Assembly (NCBI RefSeq): GCF_000685805.1
Contig: NZ_JMKP01000021.1
Coordinates: forward strand, 1 to 56,829
Source of the DNA: Psychrobacter phenylpyruvicus DSM 7000 = NBRC 102152
GTDB taxonomy: Bacteria; Pseudomonadota; Gammaproteobacteria; Pseudomonadales; Moraxellaceae
DNA length: 56,829 bases
Reading direction: 5' to 3'
Each line of letters opens with the position of its first letter. Position 1 is the first letter of the stretch. The notes beneath the pieces are model-generated. The model ran no database searches, was not told the DNA's origin, and saw only the letters and a list, made by a program, of their open reading frames with translations. Made by a program: the position numbers and the translations under genes. Positions 43,047 through 52,602 of this stretch are shown here, piece by piece.

Positions 43047-44420
43047 ATGGAAATAGGTTCCCTTAACCTAAGTATAAGTGATATATCCAACATGCTTTCT
43101 TCTATCTGGCAAGTCTTAAGCGCGCATCCCGAATTTTTTGCAGTGTTAACCATTCCATTTGTAACGGCATTCGTTACCTGGGCGCACGTTTGGATGGCTT
43201 TGAAAATGCTGTTTTACCCTATCAAATTCTGGGGTATAAAAATTCCAAACTTACCTTATGGCTGGAAGGGTATTGGCTGGCAAGGCATTGTGCCGGCAAA
43301 AGCGGGCAAGATATCCGGAGTTATTGTTGATCAGACCTTATCAAAGCTTGGGTCACTTGATGAGTTCTTCAAGGCGATGGAGCCTGAAGAGATGGCCGAC
43401 TTTATTACTAAAACCGTCGATGCCAATCTTGAGCAACTCATTGATGAGATTATGAATGAGCGCTCAGCTACACTGTGGAGTAATCTGCCCTATGCTTTAA
43501 AGCGCCGTATTTATAATTATGCCCATGAACAGCTACCCTCTATTATGCGGGAGTTGGTGGTTGATTTAACCTATAATGTCGAAGAACTGGTCGATATGCG
43601 GCAGATGATCGTGCGTACCATGGAAAATGATCGCCGTTTGATGGTCAATATGTTTTTAAAGGTGGGACAAAAAGAGATTAACTTTATTTGGCACATTAGT
43701 GCTCTGATTGGGTTTTTCTTTGGTATCGTGCAAATGTTTATTTATTTATTAGTGCCTCAGCACTGGACGGTACCTTTCTTTGCGGCAATTTGGGGTTTTT
43801 TAACCAACTGGATTGCCATTTGGATGGTTTTTAATCCGGTTGATCCCAAGCCAATCAAATATATTCGTTTGTTTAAGCGGGTCGAAGGCTTCCCATTTAT
43901 TGTGCCAGTGTTGCCGAAAATAGACACCTATAACTGGCAAGGGGGCTTTATGAAGCGTCAGCCAGAAGTTTCTGAAGTCTTTGCTGCTATTGTGGTGCAA
44001 GAGTTAGTAACGCTAGAGAACATCATGAATGAAATGATGTATGGACCAAAAGCGGCAGAAACCCGCAATCTAATGAAAAATCATTTGTATGGCATTCTAG
44101 AGTCTCCGGTAGTTAGCACCACATTAAAACTAGGTTTGGGTAGACGAGAGTTTGGTCAGTTGAAAAACACTATTATTGATAAATCGATCGATGCCACTAT
44201 GGTGCCCATTCGTGATCCCGATTTAAATAGAAGTCGAGCTGATAAGATATATGGATTATTCTGTGAGCGCATTAAGGCACTAAGCTCGCACGAATTCCAA
44301 AACTTATTACGTCCTGCCTTTAGAGAAGATGAAACTACCTTGATTATCCTAGGCGGACTAACTGGCTTCTTGGCAGGTTGGCTACATTTAATTTTAGTAT
44401 TTTTCCCAGTGAGCGGATAA
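43047..44420 (+). CDS. DUF445 family membrane protein
   Basis: Uncharacterised integral membrane protein, 457 residues. Hydrophobic helices are near 32-60, at about 215-270, and at the very C-terminus (LIILGGLTGFLAGWLHLILVFF). Family marks are NLPYGWKGIGWQGIVPAKAGKIS near 68-90, the LTNWIAIWMVFNPVDP block at about 250-265, and the C-terminal GFLAGWLH. Relatives are annotated only as DUF445/YheB-like; one suggested link is to envelope stability. It is a single gene with its own terminator, divergent from mrdA. Confidence 0.85.
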   Translation: MEIGSLNLSISDISNMLSSIWQVLSAHPEFFAVLTIPFVTAFVTWAHVWMALKMLFYPIKFWGIKIPNLPYGWKGIGWQGIVPAKAGKISGVIVDQTLSKLGSLDEFFKAMEPEEMADFITKTVDANLEQLIDEIMNERSATLWSNLPYALKRRIYNYAHEQLPSIMRELVVDLTYNVEELVDMRQMIVRTMENDRRLMVNMFLKVGQKEINFIWHISALIGFFFGIVQMFIYLLVPQHWTVPFFAAIWGFLTNWIAIWMVFNPVDPKPIKYIRLFKRVEGFPFIVPVLPKIDTYNWQGGFMKRQPEVSEVFAAIVVQELVTLENIMNEMMYGPKAAETRNLMKNHLYGILESPVVSTTLKLGLGRREFGQLKNTIIDKSIDATMVPIRDPDLNRSRADKIYGLFCERIKALSSHEFQNLLRPAFREDETTLIILGGLTGFLAGWLHLILVFFPVSG

Positions 44421-44533
44421 AGTGCTAAAATATAGGCTTAGCTAAAGCTATCTATATGATTATCGACACTATACAATATAACTATATATTAAATATTATA
44501 TGGATATATCAACTGTGATGTACAAATTAAGGT

Positions 44534-44564
44534 AAAGCCACTCAAACTATAGAGTGGCTTTATT
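44534..44564 (+). terminator. Terminator of the DUF445 gene
   Basis: AAAGCCACTC (44534-44543) pairs with GAGTGGCTTT (44552-44561) around an 8-nt loop, followed by ATT. Confidence 0.75.
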
Positions 44565-44784
44565 CGTCAAGAGATAGTTAAAAACCTTAATAGACAATAA
44601 ATAGCATCTAATTAAAGTAAGCTGAAATTATAAGCGGTAATAAAGTTATAGCCCTTTTGTTTTTTGGCCTTCTATTGTTGGAGGGGCTGTATCTGACAAT
44701 GATTAACCAACATAAAAAGTACATAACAATTTATCTACCCTTTACGGTAAGGTAAAAATTAGATTTGAGTTTAGATCCTGTTAT

Positions 44785-44813
44785 TTGACAAAATAGGTTT
44801 TAATAAATATTTA
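44785..44813 (+). promoter_or_regulatory. Candidate promoter of ccmFGHI
   Basis: A perfect TTGACA (44785-44790) is followed after 17 bp by TATTTA (44808-44813). The -10 is weak. Confidence 0.4.
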
Positions 44814-44894
44814 TACGCTTACTAGAATAGGGGTTGTTTTTAATAACTCCTACCAAGCTTAAGCAACAGCATAGTAGTATTAGGGCGAGCGAAT

Positions 44895-46847
44895 ATGGTA
44901 ATTACTGAGCTAGGATATTTTGCATTAGTTGCATCAATGATTTTGGCTTTACTGCAAGTGGTGCTACCTACGATTGGTATTGCACGAAATCAGAGTCATT
45001 TGCAACGTTTGGCACCAAGCTTGGCTTGGTCACAATTCGTCGCAGTGTTGATATCTTTTTTAACACTTATGGCTGGCTTCTTTTATAACGACTTTACCTT
45101 GGTCTATGTGGCTCAGCATTCAAACTCGTTACTGCCCTGGTATTATAAGTTATCAGCAACTTGGGGTGGTCACGAAGGCTCTTTACTACTATGGGTAACC
45201 ATTTTAGCGGGCTGGTCGGCCATGGTAGCTTGGTTTAGCCGTGGCTTACCGCTGAATATGCGGGCTAGAGTGTTGGTAATCTTGGGCGCTGTGCAATTAA
45301 TGATGCTGGCCATGCTTATTTTCACCTCATCGCCTTTCGAGAGAACCCTGCCTAATGTGCCAGTAGATGGGGCAGACTTAAACCCATTATTACAAGACCC
45401 AGGCCTGATTTTCCACCCTCCTATGCTATACATGGGTTATGTCGGTATGGCGGTTCCCTTTGCATTTTGTATGGCGGCATTATGGGCTGGCCGACTCGAT
45501 GCGGTATGGACCCGATGGTCTCGCCCTTGGGCATTAGCCGCTTGGGGTTTCTTAACTCTAGGGATCGCTCTAGGCTCATGGTGGGCTTACTATGAATTGG
45601 GCTGGGGCGGCTGGTGGTTCTGGGATCCAGTTGAGAACGCTTCACTGATGCCTTGGCTGGCTTGTACCGCATTAATTCACTCATTAGCAGTAACTGAGAA
45701 GCGCGGTGTGTTTAAAGCCTGGACCATCATGCTGTCTATCTTTGCTTTCGCTTTGAGTTTATTAGGTACTTTCTTAGTACGCTCAGGGGTTATTACTTCT
45801 GTTCACTCATTTGCAGCAGACCCGACCCGTGGTTTAGCTATCTTAGCTATATTAGGCGTGGTTATTGGCTCAGGCCTCATCGTCTTTGCTTTACGCGGTT
45901 GGCGTTTAACCGTTGAAAGTAACTATGCTCTTAAGTCGCGTGAGACGCTACTGGTTATTAACAACATCGTAATATTAGTGGCCACCTTGGTAGTACTACT
46001 AGGGACGCTGTATCCAATTATCGCTGACTTCTTTAACTTAGGTCAGGTATCTGTAGGCCCTCCGTACTTTAATGCGCTATTTGTGCCATTAACATGGTTG
46101 CTATTATTAACTATGGGTATGGGCTCTAACCTGCGCTGGAAACAGGATAAGCGTCCTTTATTAGGCGTCACTTTGACCATTTTAATAAGCAGTGCCTTAC
46201 TGGCTGCTATCGCCACTTACTTATTTACGCAAAGTTTAAATCTACAGATTGTCGTTACCAGCTTACTATGCTTATGGGTGCTGGGATGGATAATCTATGA
46301 TATTAAAGATAAAACTAAGAACTCAGCCAGCCTTGGTAAAGGGATTAAGCGTTTAAAAGCTCATTATTGGGGCATGCAGATTGCTCATATTGGGGTGCTT
46401 ATTGTTGCCTTAGGCATTGGTGTAACAAGTGCATTAAGCGTTGAAAAAGACGTAGCGATGACAGTTGGAGATACTGTTGAAATCAAAGATTATGATTTCA
46501 CTTTGGTTGATTTCGATGAAGTGCGTGGTCAAAACTATGATGCCATTCAGGCCGAAATTAAGGTAGAAAAAGACGGTAAGTTTGTTACTACTCTATATCC
46601 ACAAAAACGTAATTATGTGGTGAGTAGCATGCCAATGACCGAAGCTGGTATTCAAACCACTTTCTTCCGAGATCTTTATGTCGCTTTGGGTGAGCCTATT
46701 GATGACAATGATCCTGATGGGAACTGGGCGGTACGTATTTATGTTAAGCCGATGATTGCTTGGCTATGGACCGGCGCCATCGTTATGGCATTAGGGGCGC
46801 TTATCAGTATGCTTGATCGCCGCTATCGCCTAAAAAAATCTGCCTAG
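44895..46847 (+). CDS. ccmF: Cytochrome c maturation protein CcmF
   Basis: Core of the haem lyase that attaches haem to apocytochrome c at the periplasmic face. It has 650 residues and about 15 helices. The WWD haem-handling domain reads WAYYELGWGGWWFWDPVENASLMPWL (about 235-260). Conserved His residues are in WGGHEGSLLLW and the ITSVHSFA region. The C-terminal periplasmic loop and last helix are typical. It is first of ccmF-G-H-I; ccmABCDE do not precede it here and are presumably elsewhere. Confidence 0.97.
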   Translation: MVITELGYFALVASMILALLQVVLPTIGIARNQSHLQRLAPSLAWSQFVAVLISFLTLMAGFFYNDFTLVYVAQHSNSLLPWYYKLSATWGGHEGSLLLWVTILAGWSAMVAWFSRGLPLNMRARVLVILGAVQLMMLAMLIFTSSPFERTLPNVPVDGADLNPLLQDPGLIFHPPMLYMGYVGMAVPFAFCMAALWAGRLDAVWTRWSRPWALAAWGFLTLGIALGSWWAYYELGWGGWWFWDPVENASLMPWLACTALIHSLAVTEKRGVFKAWTIMLSIFAFALSLLGTFLVRSGVITSVHSFAADPTRGLAILAILGVVIGSGLIVFALRGWRLTVESNYALKSRETLLVINNIVILVATLVVLLGTLYPIIADFFNLGQVSVGPPYFNALFVPLTWLLLLTMGMGSNLRWKQDKRPLLGVTLTILISSALLAAIATYLFTQSLNLQIVVTSLLCLWVLGWIIYDIKDKTKNSASLGKGIKRLKAHYWGMQIAHIGVLIVALGIGVTSALSVEKDVAMTVGDTVEIKDYDFTLVDFDEVRGQNYDAIQAEIKVEKDGKFVTTLYPQKRNYVVSSMPMTEAGIQTTFFRDLYVALGEPIDDNDPDGNWAVRIYVKPMIAWLWTGAIVMALGALISMLDRRYRLKKSA

Positions 46848-46948
46848 GCGTTATTACCGATAGTTGTTATTGAAAGTCGATTATTGGTAAAAATGGCAAA
46901 GAATAACGGCAAATAACTGATGCAAAATTTGTATTAAGGATATGGTAA

Positions 46949-47569
46949 ATGTCTGACCCATTAATGAGTAAGTCACAGTTTAAGGTTTGGTTTTTAATTC
47001 CATTGATTGTTTTCTTAGGTCTTATCGTTATGTTCTTTGCCAGGCTAGGTAAGGATACTAACGTAGTATTTGATAATGCGTTAAACCGACCAGTTCCAGA
47101 GTTTAACTTGCCGTTATTATCTAATCCTGAGACCAATGTAACCAATGCTGATTTACCAAAAACCCCTTATATTATTAATGTCTGGGGTTCTTGGTGTCCT
47201 ACTTGTTACGAAGAGCATCCTTTCTTTATGGAGCTGCACCAACAGCAGGTGCCAATTGTTGGGGTTAACTACAAAGATGAGCTTGATAAAGCTCATGAAT
47301 ACCTCGAAAACGGCGGCGACCCTTATGTGTTTAGCTTCAGAGATTATGATGGTAGCTTTGCCATTGACTTGGGGTTAACCGGTGCTCCTGAAAGCTTTGT
47401 CGTTGATACTCAAGGCAATATTCGTCAACATATCGTAGGTGAAATTAGTGCGGACAACTGGCAGTCTAGAATTAAGCCCTGTATGGACTTATTGACAGAA
47501 ATGGGCCAAAAGCAGGTAGCGCTAGATACTCCAGAGATCACGAAGCAGATTGCTGAGGTGTGTAAATGA
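46949..47569 (+). CDS. ccmG: Thioredoxin-like CcmG/DsbE
   Basis: Membrane-anchored periplasmic thiol oxidoreductase that keeps the apocytochrome CxxCH cysteines reduced. It has 206 residues. One N-terminal helix (about 12-32) precedes a thioredoxin fold with active site WCPTC (near 83-87), the acidic insert region GVNYKDE, and the cis-Pro GAPESF. It lies 101 bp after ccmF; its stop overlaps the ccmH start by 4 bases. Confidence 0.95.
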   Translation: MSDPLMSKSQFKVWFLIPLIVFLGLIVMFFARLGKDTNVVFDNALNRPVPEFNLPLLSNPETNVTNADLPKTPYIINVWGSWCPTCYEEHPFFMELHQQQVPIVGVNYKDELDKAHEYLENGGDPYVFSFRDYDGSFAIDLGLTGAPESFVVDTQGNIRQHIVGEISADNWQSRIKPCMDLLTEMGQKQVALDTPEITKQIAEVCK

Positions 47570-48150
47570 ATACAATAAAGGCGAACCCAATGTCAGCCGT
47601 AATTAAGCGTCTTAGTGTTTTGTTTAAAGTGTTGGCTTTGGTGCTTAGCTTAGGTTCAGTGAGCAGTTTATCGCACGCTGCCATTGAGGTGTTTGAGTTT
47701 GATAACCCGAGACAAGAAGCACAGTACCAAGCTTTGATTGAAGAGTTTCGTTGTCCAAAGTGTCAAAACCAAAATTTGGCAGGATCAGATTCTGTTATCT
47801 CTCAAGATTTGAAAAGAAAAACTTACGAAATGGTTATGGCAGGGCAGTCCGATGCTCAGATACGAGAGTATATGTATGAGCGTTATGGAGACTTCATCAG
47901 CTATAAACCGCCGGTAAGGCCTTCGACCTGGATTTTATGGTACTTTCCGCCAGTGATTTTATTATTATTAATAGCAGGCTGGCTAATGCGTACTAAAGCC
48001 CAGAATAAAAAACAGGTTAGTAGCGTACAAAGCGGCACTCAAGCTGTTGACTTAGATAAGGTAGGGTCAGGTTTAAGTGATGAGGAAGCCCAAAAGCTAA
48101 AAGCATTACTTAAAGAGCATAGTAACGACGACATTAGCGATAAAAAGTAA
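47566..48150 (+). CDS. ccmH: Cytochrome c maturation protein CcmH (CycL-like)
   Basis: Haem lyase component that reduces or holds the apocytochrome thiols. It has 194 residues. A signal peptide (about 1-39) is followed by the redox motif RCPKCQNQNLAGSDS near 62-76, the helical bundle, RYGDFISYKPP, and a membrane helix at about 125-142. The C-terminal cytosolic tail is charged. It corresponds to the short CcmH; the TPR part is the separate ccmI. The start ATG overlaps the ccmG stop (ATGA), implying coupled translation. Confidence 0.94.
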   Translation: MNTIKANPMSAVIKRLSVLFKVLALVLSLGSVSSLSHAAIEVFEFDNPRQEAQYQALIEEFRCPKCQNQNLAGSDSVISQDLKRKTYEMVMAGQSDAQIREYMYERYGDFISYKPPVRPSTWILWYFPPVILLLLIAGWLMRTKAQNKKQVSSVQSGTQAVDLDKVGSGLSDEEAQKLKALLKEHSNDDISDKK

Positions 48151-48167
48151 TGGATTGCTAACAATTG

Positions 48168-48269
48168 TTTATCCAAGACTAATATTTATCTAAGACTAAA
48201 GTTTATCTAAGACTAAAGTTTATCTAAGACTAAAGTTTATCTAAGACTAAAGTTTATCTAAGACTAAAG
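48168..48269. repeat. 17-bp tandem repeat, 6 units, inside the ccm gene set
   Basis: TTTATCTAAGACTAAAG occurs in five identical copies head to tail (48185-48269), preceded by one degenerate copy (48168-48184). It fills most of the 183-bp gap between ccmH and ccmI. There are no spacers between units. Confidence 0.95.
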
Positions 48270-48333
48270 TTAAGCAGTGCAGTTTTGCTGTCACCACCAT
48301 TGCGGTATATCTCAACTTTTAAGGAGTTAAATC

Positions 48334-49725
48334 ATGCCAACGTTAGTGATTTTTGTCGCGCTGGCAATTTTATTGGCAATCATATTAGCAATTATCGTGC
48401 TTATGCCATGGCTGCGGGTGGACAGATCTGCTCAAAATGACCAGCTAATAGCGCTTAATGTTGAGGTATTTAAAGAGCGACTAGAAGAGCTAACCGCTGA
48501 CTTTAATGCTGGAGCAATGACAGAAGCTGAATTTAAGACTCAGAAGACAGAGCTTGAGCGCCAGCTATTATTAGCCAGTGATGATAAAAATAGTGTGGTG
48601 CTAAGTGAAGGGCTGAAAGAAGAGAACTTTAGCCGTGAGCAGCTGTTAAAAGCAAAGCGTGAGCAACAATTTACGCGCAGTAGCAAAGCGCGCTTAACAC
48701 TGCTAATTTGTGTGCCTATTCTAATGATATTAGGCTATTTCCTAGCAGGAGACAGATCGCCGGTGGTGAACTTATGGCAAGCACAGGATAAAGTAGGTCA
48801 AGTAGCCGACGATCTATTGACTGGTAAAATTGATGCGCCGCCAGAATGGGCTACTGAAGACTCAGTGGGCTTAATGGGTGCCATTCAAACCAACGTCCAT
48901 CATCATGCTCACGACCCTATGCGCTGGATGCGATTGGCGGATATCCTATTGGCTTTTGAGGCCAATCAGCAAGCCGTGGAAGCACAGGCTCGCGCTTATC
49001 GCTTAGCGCCTGAGGATGAAACCATCGCTGTTAGCTACGCTCAAACTAACTTCTTCACTAGCGGAGGCATGTTAGATGCCAGTAGTCGCAAAGCTTTAGA
49101 AGGGGTACTACAAAAGAATCCAGAGCATCAAGGGGCTCAAATGTTGATGGCAATGGGTGAAGCCCGTGCGGGTAACTATCAGCAAGCCCAAGCCTGGGTT
49201 GAAAGATTGAAAACAGGGATTATGGCTAGAGATGGTGATCACAGTGAGGCTCTAAATAGCTTGAATGAGCTGAGCCGTAATATTGCCCAACAGCAGCAAG
49301 CAAGTCTCTCTGCAGCCAATAACAGTACAGCAAATACAGCGACCCAAACAGTGGCGGTAACGGTCACCCTAAACCCTAGCTTGACTCCATTATTGGCACC
49401 TTCAGACATCCTATTTGTGACCATTCAACAGGCTTCAGGTGGTGCTCCGTTAGCAGTAAAACGTCTACCAGCTTCAGAGTTAGCAAATGCAGTAAATGGC
49501 TTTAATATCGAGCTGAGTGATGAAGATGCTATGATGCCAACACAAACCCTGTCAAAAGCAATGCAGGAAGGCAAACAATTGGTATTGAAAGCTAGAATAA
49601 GTAAGTCAGGCCAAGCGATGCAAGAAGCAGGTGATTTGGCCGCGAATGACTTACCGCTTAACTATCAAGACAATACTGAGGGTCAGCTAAAAGTAACTAC
49701 TGAAATTAATAAACAGCTTCCGTAG
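48334..49725 (+). CDS. ccmI: Cytochrome c maturation protein CcmI (TPR)
   Basis: Apocytochrome chaperone of the haem lyase complex, 463 residues. Two membrane helices (about 2-27 and 126-145) flank a cytosolic coiled-coil stretch with EVFKERLEELTADFNAGAMTEAEF, a CcmI/CycH signature. The periplasmic part has TPR-like repeats (about 185-310: HDPMRWMRLADILLAFEANQQAVEAQARAYRLAPED and following) and a C-terminal beta domain beginning VTVTLNPSLTPLLAPSD. It is the last of the ccm genes here, separated from ccmH by the 17-bp repeat array. AAGGAG lies about 8 bases before the ATG. Confidence 0.93.
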   Translation: MPTLVIFVALAILLAIILAIIVLMPWLRVDRSAQNDQLIALNVEVFKERLEELTADFNAGAMTEAEFKTQKTELERQLLLASDDKNSVVLSEGLKEENFSREQLLKAKREQQFTRSSKARLTLLICVPILMILGYFLAGDRSPVVNLWQAQDKVGQVADDLLTGKIDAPPEWATEDSVGLMGAIQTNVHHHAHDPMRWMRLADILLAFEANQQAVEAQARAYRLAPEDETIAVSYAQTNFFTSGGMLDASSRKALEGVLQKNPEHQGAQMLMAMGEARAGNYQQAQAWVERLKTGIMARDGDHSEALNSLNELSRNIAQQQQASLSAANNSTANTATQTVAVTVTLNPSLTPLLAPSDILFVTIQQASGGAPLAVKRLPASELANAVNGFNIELSDEDAMMPTQTLSKAMQEGKQLVLKARISKSGQAMQEAGDLAANDLPLNYQDNTEGQLKVTTEINKQLP

Positions 49726-49883
49726 TTTATTGATAGCAAAAATTTGAAGTTTGTTTGACTACTAAGTTTTAATTATAGCGGTATTTATTATTAAAATAGC
49801 TTGAGCTTTTTTTCATCTCAATGTAAGGTATTTATGCTTAATATAACAGTCAAACAAGACTTGTCTGAGGCGTCATTAGTTGC

Positions 49884-49932
49884 GTAACCATCTAATGAAT
49901 CAACCCTATTCAGGGCTAGGGCTTGTGGTTAC
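49884..49932 (+). promoter_or_regulatory. Possible structured leader element of adk
   Basis: GTAACCA (49884-49890) can pair with TGGTTAC (49926-49932), and inside this CCCT/AGGG forms a second short stem. It lies about 90 bp before adk. There is no T-run. The rest of the gap 49726-50022 shows no gene; a clear promoter was not found. Confidence 0.35.
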
Positions 49933-50004
49933 CATTATATTTTTATTTAAGATATATTGTTATTTAAGACGCTTATTTTTTAAGATGATTGTTCATCGAC
50001 ATAA

Positions 50005-50679
<675 letters not shown>

Positions 50680-50744
50680 TTTGTTTTATTACTGAATCTC
50701 AATCTAAGTCTGAGTTGAGTATTTAGTTTATAAGCCACTATAAG

Positions 50745-50777
50745 GCCCCGCTATCTTGTTAGATGCGGGGCTTTTTT
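50745..50777 (+). terminator. Terminator of adk
   Basis: GCCCCGC (50745-50751) pairs with GCGGGGC (50765-50771), with an inner ATCT/AGAT and a bulged T, followed by six T. Confidence 0.9.
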
Positions 50778-50892
50778 ATTGGGTTTTATATTTTAATTGG
50801 CTCTATATTTTATTTGGCTTTATATATTAAGTTTATCGAGTGGGTTTGGTTTTGAGACTGAATAGGGCAAACAGTCAAATATAACAGATATT

Positions 50893-50926
50893 AAAAAAGC
50901 CACTATAAGTAGCTTATAGTGGCTTT
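50893..50926 (-). terminator. Terminator of the rhodanese-grxC-secB unit
   Basis: A perfect 14-bp stem, AAAGCCACTATAAG (50896-50909) with CTTATAGTGGCTTT (50913-50926), has a 3-nt loop. Six T follow on the minus strand (A-run 50893-50898). Confidence 0.9.
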
Positions 50927-50987
50927 AATTAGACCAGCCTAGTCAAATAGTAGCTAGGTCAGTTAATTGCAGTTGCAGTACAACTAA

Positions 50988-51485
<498 letters not shown>

Positions 51486-51502
51486 TTACTAAATGCTCAA
51501 AA

Positions 51503-51766
51503 TTAGGCATTCAGCATTTCATCAAGTTTACCACTTTCATTCAATGCGTTTAGCTGATCAAAGCCACCGATGAAAGTTTCTCCGATAAAGATTTGTGGAA
51601 CAGTTCTGTAGTTATTGGTCTTTTTCATTAAAGCCATACGCTCATCAGAACTCATATCATGCATACCGATTTCTTTATACTCAATGTTTTTTGATTTCAA
51701 AAGCTGTTTGGCGTTTGAGCAATAAGGGCAAATAGGGGTTGTATATACAGTAACAGGAGCAGTCAT
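51503..51766 (-). CDS. grxC: Glutaredoxin 3
   Basis: Small glutathione-dependent thiol oxidoreductase of 87 residues. I start at the ATG at 51766 (MTAPVTVY) because AAGGA lies 8 bases upstream; the frame can be extended two codons to a TTG. The active site CPYC (12-15), the TVP cis-Pro in YRTVPQIFIG, and the GGFDQL glutathione site are visible. It lies between a rhodanese gene and secB. Confidence 0.96.
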   Translation of the reverse strand: MTAPVTVYTTPICPYCSNAKQLLKSKNIEYKEIGMHDMSSDERMALMKKTNNYRTVPQIFIGETFIGGFDQLNALNESGKLDEMLNA

Positions 51767-52013
51767 GAGCAATCCTTTTGGTTATAAAATATTTATTGGT
51801 GTAGCTTTAAAGTCAATTGTACCAAAACAGCGTCCATTATAATTAAGGGTTTGTCTGGCATTTTGTACCAGATATATTACTTAATGTGTGTAGGGTATTG
51901 TCTGGTAACGCAGCCTAAAAATAATCACTGCTTTAATGACCAAATAATAAAGTAATAATAAAACTAAGGTCGTACTAAACTACATAAACACGTACGACCT
52001 TATTGTCTAATAT

Positions 52014-52475
52014 TTATTTTGCTTTGGCCTTGGCTTTTCCATCCACAGTTTTTGATTTTTTTACTGTGGCCCCAACCAGCGGCATACCTGCTGCTTGCCA
52101 ACCGCCAATACCGCCATCAAGACGATATACGTTTGGTTTACCAATCAATTGTACCGCAGCACCTGCTTGAATACCCATATCACAAACCACAACAACTGGA
52201 GCTTCAATGGCTCTGATCTCTTCTAAGCGGTCTTTTAATTGGGTGAAAGGGATGTTGCGGCTACCCTGGATATAACCTGTCTCAAACTTTTTCTTGGCAC
52301 GAATATCAATAATTTGTGCATTTTGAGAGTTAACTAAGGTACCTAAAGTATTGGGTGAAATCTTTTTACCACTGCGTTTATTTTCAACCGTGAAAAATAA
52401 AAAGATAAGTACAGCCAAAGTACCAAATAAGAAAGGGTGGTTCCCCATAAATTCAAGCCAACGATCTAGTGACAA
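52014..52475 (-). CDS. Membrane-anchored rhodanese-domain protein (YibN-like)
   Basis: Sulfurtransferase-like protein of 153 residues. One N-terminal helix (about 15-27) anchors a single rhodanese domain. IDIRAKKKFETGYIQGSRNIPFTQL, the active-site Cys loop CDMGIQA near 108-114, and LDGGIGGWQAAGMPL are present. The C-terminus is Lys/Ala-rich. The gene order before grxC and secB matches E. coli yibN. The sulfur acceptor is not known. Confidence 0.88.
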   Translation of the reverse strand: MSLDRWLEFMGNHPFLFGTLAVLIFLFFTVENKRSGKKISPNTLGTLVNSQNAQIIDIRAKKKFETGYIQGSRNIPFTQLKDRLEEIRAIEAPVVVVCDMGIQAGAAVQLIGKPNVYRLDGGIGGWQAAGMPLVGATVKKSKTVDGKAKAKAK

Positions 52476-52602
52476 AACACTTCTCCAGTAAAATTTTTAT
52501 GGCGATTATTATAACGTGATAAGCGTTAGAATGCATTAACGACAATAGAGAATTGCTAACTTAACGGTTACAATCCTCTATTAAAAGTATTTGAGTCAAT
52601 AT

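Larger units (their letters stand above)
44421..44894. other. Spacer before the ccm genes
   Basis: It holds the DUF445 terminator (44534-44564) and a candidate promoter (44785-44813). Between them is AT-rich DNA with no gene or obvious repeat. Confidence 0.5.

Noticed and set aside
45170..45684. Minus-strand frames inside ccmF
   Set aside because: Shadows of the ccmF coding frame; no ribosome binding site and implausible composition.
48168..48269. Possible CRISPR array
   Set aside because: The 17-bp units abut directly without spacers, and there are no cas genes; it is a tandem repeat.
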